This document shows positions 58,116-64,000 of a stretch of 64,000 nucleotides of DNA, piece after piece. Origin of the DNA: Streptomyces griseoflavus (GTDB taxonomy: Bacteria; Actinomycetota; Actinomycetes; Streptomycetales; Streptomycetaceae). The stretch covers positions 1 through 64,000 of the forward strand of contig NZ_BMUC01000014.1 in the NCBI RefSeq assembly GCF_014649995.1, in the 5' to 3' direction. The first letter of the stretch is position 1; every line of letters begins with the position of its first letter. A program made the translations under genes and the position numbers. Under the pieces are notes generated by a model. It worked only from the letters and a program-made list of their open reading frames with translations. It was not told the origin of the DNA and did no database searches.

Positions 58116-59539
58116 GGCGTCGGGATCTCCGATCCGGCCGCGCGGGCCGAGGGGGCGGGGGCGGCGGGGCGGGCGGGCGCCGCGCCCAGCAGGCGGCCGT
58201 CGTACGCGCCGAAGGAACCCGTGGCCGCGTCCCACACGGTGCGGCCGGCGCGCAGGGTCCGCTCGACGCGGCCGGTGAAGGTCCATCCCTCGTACGCCGA
58301 CCAGCCGCACTTGCTCTGCACGTCGGACGCGGACAGCATCCACGGCACGTCGGGGGCGAAGACCACCAGGTCCGCGTCGGCGCCCGCCTCCAGGCGGCCC
58401 TTGCCGGGCAGCCGGAACAGCTCCGCCGGGCGGGCGGACAGGTGACGGGCCAGCCGTACGGCGGCCGTGTCGGGGTCTTCGTCGGGCCAGCGCCTGCGCA
58501 TGCCCGTCCACACGGCGACCGCCAGTTCCTGGACGCCGGGCAGGCCGGGCGGCGACTGGGCGACGCCCCGGGTCTTCTCCGCGACCGTGTGCGGGGCGTG
58601 GTCGCTGCCCAGCGTCTCCGCCTGGCCGTCGCGCAGCGCCTGCCAGAGCCGGTCCTGGTCGCGGCTGCCGCGGATGGACGGCGACAGCCGGGTGCGGGCG
58701 CCCAGCCGGCGGGTGTCCCGGTCGGTGAACGACAGGTGGTGCCCGGTGACCTCGAAGGTGACGGGGAGCCCCGCCGCCCGCGCCGCGCACACCAGGTCGG
58801 CCTCCTCGGCACTGGACAGGTGCAGGATGTGGGCGCGCGTACCGTGCCGGCGCACCAGCTCCAGGACCTTGGCGACGGCGACGATGCCGCCGCTGCGCGG
58901 ACGGCGCTCCTCGTACTCCAGGTAGCTGCCGGGCTCGCCCCACCAGGCGTCCAGCAGGGAGAAGAGTCCGTCGTCCTCGGCGTGCAGGACGAGCTGGACG
59001 CCGCCCTCGGCCGCCGCGGCGAACGCCTTCTCCAGCTGGCCGGCGTCGCGCACCACGGTGGGCGCCGTGTGGTGCCCGGTCATGAAGATCTTCACGCTGG
59101 TGGCGATCTGCGGCTCCAGGCCGGCCGGCACTTCGGGGTGGTCCGGGTCGAGTCCGAGGTGGAACCGGTAGTCGACCAGGGAGTGGCCGTCGACGAGGGC
59201 CGCCTTGGCGAGCACCGCCTCGGGGGCCAGGGTGGGCGGCACCGTGTTCGGCATGTCCATCACGGTGGTGACCCCGCCGCGTACGGCGGCCCTGCTGCCG
59301 TGCTCCCAGTCCTCCTTGTGGGTCAGACCGGGGGTGCGGAAGTGGACGTGGGAGTCGATGAGCCCGGGCAGCACATAGTGGTCGCCCGCGTCAAGGCGGG
59401 CGGCGGCCGGGCCGGGGTCGGTGTCGGTGACGGCGGTGACGCGTCCGCCGGAGACGGACACGTGGCCGGGCCGCACGCCCTGCGGGGTGACCAGCCTGCG
59501 GCCGCTGACGACGAGGTCGGGGATGCGGGTCAGGTCCAC
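58112..59539 (-). CDS. Dihydroorotase/hydantoinase-like amidohydrolase
   Basis: A 475-residue TIM-barrel metal hydrolase. Metal ligands are visible in GLIDSHVHFRTPGLTHKEDW (HxH), SVKIFM (carboxylated Lys), LVLHAEDDG and HILHLSSAEE, and the catalytic Asp in TLGSDHAPHTVAEK. Family enzymes open or close cyclic amides (dihydroorotate, hydantoin, allantoin). A pyrimidine role is unlikely inside this operon; cyclisation or hydrolysis of a lactam/imide in the metabolite is more likely. GTG at 59539 overlaps the dehydrogenase gene. Confidence 0.85.
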   Translation of the reverse strand: MDLTRIPDLVVSGRRLVTPQGVRPGHVSVSGGRVTAVTDTDPGPAAARLDAGDHYVLPGLIDSHVHFRTPGLTHKEDWEHGSRAAVRGGVTTVMDMPNTVPPTLAPEAVLAKAALVDGHSLVDYRFHLGLDPDHPEVPAGLEPQIATSVKIFMTGHHTAPTVVRDAGQLEKAFAAAAEGGVQLVLHAEDDGLFSLLDAWWGEPGSYLEYEERRPRSGGIVAVAKVLELVRRHGTRAHILHLSSAEEADLVCAARAAGLPVTFEVTGHHLSFTDRDTRRLGARTRLSPSIRGSRDQDRLWQALRDGQAETLGSDHAPHTVAEKTRGVAQSPPGLPGVQELAVAVWTGMRRRWPDEDPDTAAVRLARHLSARPAELFRLPGKGRLEAGADADLVVFAPDVPWMLSASDVQSKCGWSAYEGWTFTGRVERTLRAGRTVWDAATGSFGAYDGRLLGAAPARPAAPAPSARAAGSEIPTP

Positions 59540-60627
59540 GACACCGCCACCAGTTCCCGGCACAGGTCGTTGGTCGGCCCCATGAGGGAGACGCCGCGGG
59601 CGTCCGCGAGGAGACGGCCGATGTGTGCCCCGTCGCGGTACCCGGCCGACCCGAGCATGCGGGCGACGTCCAGGCAGATCTCCTCCGCCGCCTCGGTCGC
59701 GTGCAGCTTGCTGTGCAGGGTGGTCAGGCCCGGGTCGGCGGAGGTGCGCGCCCCGGCCCGCTCGACCACCGCGCGGGCCGCCTCCAGCCGGGTGGCCAGG
59801 CCCACCAGCCGGTGCCGTACGGCGGGCAGGTCCATCAGCCCGCGGTCGCGGGCGTGGGCGACGGCCAGGTCGAAGGCGGCCTGCGCGGTCCCGACGGCGA
59901 CCGCCCCCAGGCTGGCGCCGCTCTCGCGGACCGAGGCGATGACCGTGGCGGCCTCCCCCTCGGGGCCGAGCCGGTCGCTGTCGGCCACGACGGCCCCGTC
60001 GAGGGTGATCAGACCGGTCGCGGAGCCGCGCATGCCGGCGAGGTCCAGGCCGAGGTCGGGGACCAGGCCGGGGTTGTCGGCGCCGACGAGGAAGAAGGTC
60101 TGCCCCGCCGCCCCGTAACCGCCCGTGGGCGCGGCGGGCGGGGCGGTGCGGACCAGGACCAGGTAGAGGTCGGCGACGCCGGCGCCGGTGGTGAAGGCCT
60201 TGGTGCCGTTGAGCACCCAGGTGCCGTCGGCGCGGCGCTCGGCGGCCGTGGACAGGTTCTGCTTGGCCGCGCCCGCCCCGCTCTCGCTCCAGGCGGAGGC
60301 GGCCAGCCAGGTCCCGTCGGCCAGGGACGGCAGCCAGCGGGCCCGCTGCCGCGGGGTGCCCCAGTCGGCGATCCGGGCGCTGACGGCGAAGTGCTGGAAC
60401 GCGATGATCGCCATCGACGGGTTGACGGCGGCGATCTGTTCGACCAGTGCGTTCACCGCGGCGGCGTCCGCGCCCGCACCGCCGTGCTCGGCGGGGACCG
60501 CGGTGGCGAGCAGACCGCCGGCGCGCAGGGCCGCCAGCGCCTCGCGGTCCACCTCACCGGCCGCGTCGGCCCGGGCGGCGCCCTCGCGCAGCAGCGCGCG
60601 CAACGCGGGCGTCAGCCGTGGTCTCAT
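59530..60627 (-). CDS. Acyl-CoA dehydrogenase-like flavoprotein
   Basis: A 365-residue protein of the ACAD fold: AVNPSMAIIAFQHFAVSARI, FAD loop LAASAWSESGAGAAKQNLST, WVLNGTKAFTTGAGVADLYL, and a C-terminal helix set including TLHSKLHATEAAEEICLDVA and MLGSAGYRDGAHIGRLLADA. The usual catalytic Glu cannot be placed with confidence, so oxidase, monooxygenase or dehydratase-like chemistry on an amino-acid-derived substrate is possible. ATG overlaps the PrpF-like stop (ATGA). Confidence 0.85.
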   Translation of the reverse strand: MRPRLTPALRALLREGAARADAAGEVDREALAALRAGGLLATAVPAEHGGAGADAAAVNALVEQIAAVNPSMAIIAFQHFAVSARIADWGTPRQRARWLPSLADGTWLAASAWSESGAGAAKQNLSTAAERRADGTWVLNGTKAFTTGAGVADLYLVLVRTAPPAAPTGGYGAAGQTFFLVGADNPGLVPDLGLDLAGMRGSATGLITLDGAVVADSDRLGPEGEAATVIASVRESGASLGAVAVGTAQAAFDLAVAHARDRGLMDLPAVRHRLVGLATRLEAARAVVERAGARTSADPGLTTLHSKLHATEAAEEICLDVARMLGSAGYRDGAHIGRLLADARGVSLMGPTNDLCRELVAVSWT

Positions 60628-61685
60628 ACGGCTTCCGACAGCGCCAGGCATTGGGCGACCTCCTCGAATTGCAGGTGACTGAGGGGTGCCAGGGCGAAGG
60701 AGCCCTGGAAGGTGACGTGTTTGCGGGCGACGGAGGACCACAGCAGGGCTCCGCCGCCGTCGGTGTCCGCGGACCGGGACACGACCGCGGTGACGGCCAC
60801 TTCTCCGCCCGGGGTGGTGATGTCCAGGCGGCCGTCGCCGGCGTCCGTCTCGCGGGCGATCCGCCAGGGCACGGTGCCGGGGATGCGCGCGGCCGTGCTC
60901 AGGCACACCGCCCCGGTCAGGGCGAGGGTGGGGTGCCAGCCGGGCACGGTCAGGGCGCGCACCGCGATGCCGCCGGCCTCGCCGGGCAGCACGGCCGCGA
61001 TCTTGGGGAAGGCGCCGCCGGGAGGCCAGCCGAGCAGTTCGGCCGCGGCGGCGCGCAGCGACTCCAGGCGCCGCAGCAGGTCGGCGCCGGCGGCGAACAG
61101 GGCGGCCTCACCGGTCACGCCGAGCGAACGCGCGTCGACGAAGGCGTAGGTGTTGGCGCTCGCCACCATCGACACCTCCACGCGCTCCCCGCCGTCCTCC
61201 AGCACCGTCGTGGGGCCCCCGGTGGGCAGCAGTTCGGCGAAGGGCACCGGGCGCGGCTGGACGAAGGTGACGGTGAAGCCGACCTCGTCGCGTTCGACCC
61301 GGTCGACCTCGCAGACCACGCTGTCGCCGGTGTTGCGCACCCGTACCCGCACCCGGGTGCCGGGCACGAGCCGGGGCAGCATGCCCGAGCGGGCGGCGGC
61401 GACCACCGCCGCGAGCGCCGAGTGGCCGCAGGAGCCGCGCACGTCGAACCGGTCGGGTCCGCCGGTCAGCGCCTGGACGAAGCGGTAGTCGAGGTCGAAC
61501 ATCGGGTGCGCGGACGGCTCCACCAGGGCGATCTTCAGTACGTGGGCGCCGCCCGCGGACGTCAGGTAGCGGCGGGCCTCGGCGAGGTGGCTGAGCAGCG
61601 CCGTGTCCTCGCGCGGCAGCCGGGCGGCGTCCAGCACGAAGGTCGGGCAGGGTGCGCCCGCGGCGTGGGCGAGGTGGCCGATCAT
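60624..61685 (-). CDS. PrpF-family isomerase
   Basis: A 353-residue enzyme with the two-domain diaminopimelate-epimerase-like PrpF fold. Motifs are PCPTFVLDAARLPREDTALL near the start, the active-site Cys in FDVRGSCGHSALAAVVAAAR and TLALTGAVCLSTAARIPGTV with the second Cys. PrpF proteins move double bonds in unsaturated di- or tricarboxylates (methylaconitate, oxalomesaconate). It suggests an unsaturated polycarboxylate intermediate in this operon. ATG overlaps the asnB-like stop (ATGA). Confidence 0.85.
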   Translation of the reverse strand: MIGHLAHAAGAPCPTFVLDAARLPREDTALLSHLAEARRYLTSAGGAHVLKIALVEPSAHPMFDLDYRFVQALTGGPDRFDVRGSCGHSALAAVVAAARSGMLPRLVPGTRVRVRVRNTGDSVVCEVDRVERDEVGFTVTFVQPRPVPFAELLPTGGPTTVLEDGGERVEVSMVASANTYAFVDARSLGVTGEAALFAAGADLLRRLESLRAAAAELLGWPPGGAFPKIAAVLPGEAGGIAVRALTVPGWHPTLALTGAVCLSTAARIPGTVPWRIARETDAGDGRLDITTPGGEVAVTAVVSRSADTDGGGALLWSSVARKHVTFQGSFALAPLSHLQFEEVAQCLALSEAV

Positions 61686-63496
61686 GCCGCCACCGCCACG
61701 GGGGCGGGCGGGGCGCCGAGGCCGCCCGCGCCCTGGAACCGTTCCCGCCACACCTCGTGCACGAGCAGCGCCCACAGCGTCAGCGCCGCGGTGTCGTCCG
61801 GGCGGTGCGCCTGCGCGTCGAACAGGGCGTCGACGGCGGCGCCGTCGAGCCGCCCGTCGTCGGCCAGCCGGGCGGGCCGCAGCAGGTCCCGCGCGTACTC
61901 CCACAGGGGTGTGCCGGGGGTGAGCATCGCGGCGACCGGCAGGGTGAAGGGCTGCTTGGGGCGGGTGAGCACGCCGTCGGGCAGCAGCCCCCGGGCGGCC
62001 GCGTACAGGGTGCGCTTGGGCTGTCCGCCGCCGATGCGCAGGGCGTCGGGCAGTGCCCGGCCCAGGGCCACCACGGACCGCTGGCAGAACGGCAGCCGCG
62101 CCTCGACGGAACCGGCCATGCTCAGGTGGTCGACGCGACGCAGGTGGTAGGCGGGCAGGCGGTGGCCCAGTTCGAAGCGGGTGATGCGCTCCAGGACGCT
62201 GCCGGGCCCGTGCAGCAGGTCCTCGCGGGCCGTCTCCGGCAGGGGGGAGAGGTCCCGCAGGTGGTCGCGGTAGGCGTCGGTGTAGAGCCCGGCGCGGGTG
62301 GCGGCCGGGGCAGCGGCGAGCGCGTCGAGGTAGGCGGTGGCCCAGTCGCCGCCGGACGCGGCCGTCAGGGCAGCGGCCTGCATCCGCGCGTAGCCGCCGA
62401 ACACCTCGTCGGCCGCGTCCCCCGTCAGGGCGACGGTGAACCCGGCCCGCCGTACGGCCCGGAACAGGGCGTACGTGCTCACGGTGATCGGGTCGGCGTT
62501 GGGCTGGCCGAGGTGGCCGACGGTCTCCTCCAGCAGGGCGGGGAATGCGGCCGGGTCGATCTCGACCTGGTGGTGCTCGGTGCCGGCGTGCTCGGCGACG
62601 GCGCGGGCGAAGTGCCGCTCGTCGAAGGGCCAGTCGCCCCGGTAGGCGATGTTGAAGGAGTGCACCGGGCCGTGCTCGGCGGCCAGCGCGGTGACCAGGC
62701 CGGAGTCCAGTCCGCCCGAGGTGATCAGGGCGACCGGCACGTCGGCGACGAGCAGCCGGCCCACCTCCTCGCGCAGCAGGTCGCGCACCCGGTCGGCGGC
62801 CCGGTCCGGCTCGGGCAGTTCGGCGGCGGCCGCCACCCGGTGCCTGCGGCGGGGGGTGCCGCCCAGGTCGCACACGAGCGTGGTGCCCGGCGGCAGCACC
62901 TCGACGTCCTCGAACATGGTCTGCTCGCCGAAGGGCGTACGGGTGGCCAGGTAGGCGTCCAGCGCGGTGTCCCGCATCCGGGCGCCGACCGCGCCGAAGC
63001 CCAGCAGGGCGGGAATCTCGGAGGCGAAGTGCAGGGAGCGGGCCGCCTCGTCCCACCGGTAGTAGAGCGGCTTCATCCCGATGCCGTCGGTGGCCAGCAC
63101 CAGCCGGGGCACCGCGCCGCGCCGGTCGACCAGCGCGAGGGCGTACATGCCGTCGAGGTGTTCGGTGAAGTCCTCCCCGTACTCCAGGTACAGGGCGGGC
63201 AGGACGTTGCCGTCGCAGCGGTCGGCGAAGGTGTGGCCGCGGGCGCGCAGCCGGCGGCGCAGTTCGTCGTGGTTGTAGATCTCCCCGTTGAACACGGCCT
63301 GGACGGGACTCCCGAGCCCGTAGGGCTGCCGTCCTCCGTCCAGGTCGACGACGGCGAGCCGGTCGTAGCCCAGGCCCCATCCGGGGGCCCGGGTCATGCC
63401 GGTGGCGTCCGGGCCGCCGTGGCGCTGGAGGGCGGCGACGGTGCACATCTCGTGCGGTGTGGCCACCGCGTTGAAGTAGCCGTGGATCCGGCACAT
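61682..63496 (-). CDS. Asparagine synthetase B-like glutamine-dependent amidotransferase
   Basis: A 604-residue protein. Cys2 (MCRIHGYF) is the N-terminal glutaminase nucleophile, with AVFNGEIYNHDELRRRLRAR. The synthetase domain has the ATP loop LITSGGLDSGLVTALAAEH and TGDAADEVFGGYARMQAAAL. Copies in biosynthetic clusters amidate carboxylates or close lactams instead of making asparagine. It follows the CysK-like gene and is coupled to prpF-like. ATG at 63496. Confidence 0.92.
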   Translation of the reverse strand: MCRIHGYFNAVATPHEMCTVAALQRHGGPDATGMTRAPGWGLGYDRLAVVDLDGGRQPYGLGSPVQAVFNGEIYNHDELRRRLRARGHTFADRCDGNVLPALYLEYGEDFTEHLDGMYALALVDRRGAVPRLVLATDGIGMKPLYYRWDEAARSLHFASEIPALLGFGAVGARMRDTALDAYLATRTPFGEQTMFEDVEVLPPGTTLVCDLGGTPRRRHRVAAAAELPEPDRAADRVRDLLREEVGRLLVADVPVALITSGGLDSGLVTALAAEHGPVHSFNIAYRGDWPFDERHFARAVAEHAGTEHHQVEIDPAAFPALLEETVGHLGQPNADPITVSTYALFRAVRRAGFTVALTGDAADEVFGGYARMQAAALTAASGGDWATAYLDALAAAPAATRAGLYTDAYRDHLRDLSPLPETAREDLLHGPGSVLERITRFELGHRLPAYHLRRVDHLSMAGSVEARLPFCQRSVVALGRALPDALRIGGGQPKRTLYAAARGLLPDGVLTRPKQPFTLPVAAMLTPGTPLWEYARDLLRPARLADDGRLDGAAVDALFDAQAHRPDDTAALTLWALLVHEVWRERFQGAGGLGAPPAPVAVAA

Positions 63497-63527
63497 GTCT
63501 GCCTGTCTTTCCGTGCGGAGACGACGG

Positions 63528-64000
63528 TCAGCGGAGCCTCGTCGACAGATAGCGCTCCCCGCTGTCGGGGAAGACGGTGACGACCGTGGCGCCCGCCCAG
63601 CGGGGGTGCGCGGCGACGGTCCGGGCGGCCCACGCGGCGGCACCGGAGGACACCCCGACGGGCAGGCCGGTGGCGCGCACCACCTCCCGTACGGTGGCGG
63701 CCGCGGCCTCGTCGGGCACGGCGACGACCTCGTCGACGAGGGTGAGGTCGGTGATGTCGGAGACGTAGCCGGCTCCGATGCCGGGGATGCCGTGCGGGCC
63801 GCCCTCGCCGCCCGACAGCACCGCGGAGCGGGCCGGTTCGACGGCGACGACGTGCACGCCGGTGCGTTCCCTGAGGTAGCGGGCGGTCCCGGTGAGGGTG
63901 CCGCCGGTGCCCACCCCGCACACCAGGACGTCGACGCGCCCGCCGGTGGCCTCCCAGATCTCCGGGCCCGTGGTGTCGTAGTGGGCGCGGACGTTGGCCG
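63528..64000 (-). CDS. Cysteine synthase-like PLP enzyme (partial, runs off the right edge)
   Basis: Only the C-terminal 157 or so codons are present. They show the PLP phosphate loop CGVGTGGTLTGTARYLRERT, VVAVEPARSAVLSGGEGGPH, GIGAGYVSDITDL and the C-terminal GLPVGVSSGAAAWAARTVAA. This is the O-acetylserine sulfhydrylase/cystathionine-beta-synthase fold type II. In biosynthetic operons such enzymes perform beta-replacement, for example to diaminopropionate. The gene lies 31 bp upstream of the asnB-like gene and is presumably an early gene of the operon. Confidence 0.88.
   Translation of the reverse strand, partial: ANVRAHYDTTGPEIWEATGGRVDVLVCGVGTGGTLTGTARYLRERTGVHVVAVEPARSAVLSGGEGGPHGIPGIGAGYVSDITDLTLVDEVVAVPDEAAAATVREVVRATGLPVGVSSGAAAWAARTVAAHPRWAGATVVTVFPDSGERYLSTRLR

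Noticed and set aside
19185-64000. Enediyne PKS, NRPS or deoxysugar genes inside the window
   Set aside because: None of the reading frames shows KS, AT, condensation, adenylation-carrier or sugar nucleotide motifs; they must lie elsewhere if the cluster assignment holds.

Overview
The window looks like chromosomal DNA of a Streptomyces or a close relative. It has very high GC, strong GC bias at third codon positions, many GTG starts, translationally coupled ATGA/GTGA overlaps, a mycothiol-type arsenate reductase and Streptomyces-style LysM/NlpC and HTH-membrane proteins. No tRNA, rRNA, CRISPR array or intact insertion sequence was recognised.

Left part (1-20.7 kb), accessory and regulatory genes: a CstB-like persulfide dioxygenase-rhodanese behind CsoR/CstR-type operators; an arsenic-resistance island (flavin monooxygenase with a Cys-rich tail, arsR, acr3, second arsR, arsC) littered with relics (a decayed MFS gene, a collapsed flavoprotein gene, a fragment of a second arsC); a nucleotidyltransferase; an editing-domain-less threonyl-tRNA synthetase preceded by what looks like a Thr-codon attenuation leader; a truncated AbiEii-like pair; a frameshifted ECF sigma factor with its YCII partner; cell-envelope genes; a pair of secreted paralogues; and a plasmid- or element-like segment (15.3-18.0 kb) with a nested inverted repeat, an integrase-like gene, clustered 16-bp palindromic repeats and two overlapping winged-helix genes.

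Right part (about 19-64 kb), a biosynthetic gene cluster. The decisive gene is at 29591-30037: a secreted apoprotein of the neocarzinostatin/macromomycin/C-1027 family, the carrier of nine-membered enediyne chromophores. Around it are an SgcC4-like MIO tyrosine aminomutase, an SgcF-like epoxide hydrolase, an SgcB-like efflux pump, a glutaminase plus anthranilate/ADIC synthase, a 4Fe-4S flavoprotein like SgcG, two PaaK-like aryl ligases, a P450 and an O-methyltransferase (a benzoxazolinate-like set), and a Hyg5/FkbO-type chorismatase with an aryl-CoA ligase (a 3-hydroxybenzoate set). At the right edge one tightly coupled operon holds cysK-like, asnB-like, prpF-like, acyl-CoA dehydrogenase, dihydroorotase-like and a fused FAD monooxygenase-FMN reductase gene. 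The enediyne PKS cassette itself is not in the window and would be expected to the right if the assignment is right.

A regulatory signal ties the cluster together: nine copies of GCAW-N4-GAAGATGC (with variants) sit in intergenic regions of the cluster, nearly always in the same orientation relative to the downstream gene. A second cross-window link is an 18/19-identical palindrome upstream of the HxlR regulator (18.7 kb) and of a reductase gene (50.3 kb). Names of homologues are from memory of the families; no database search was run.
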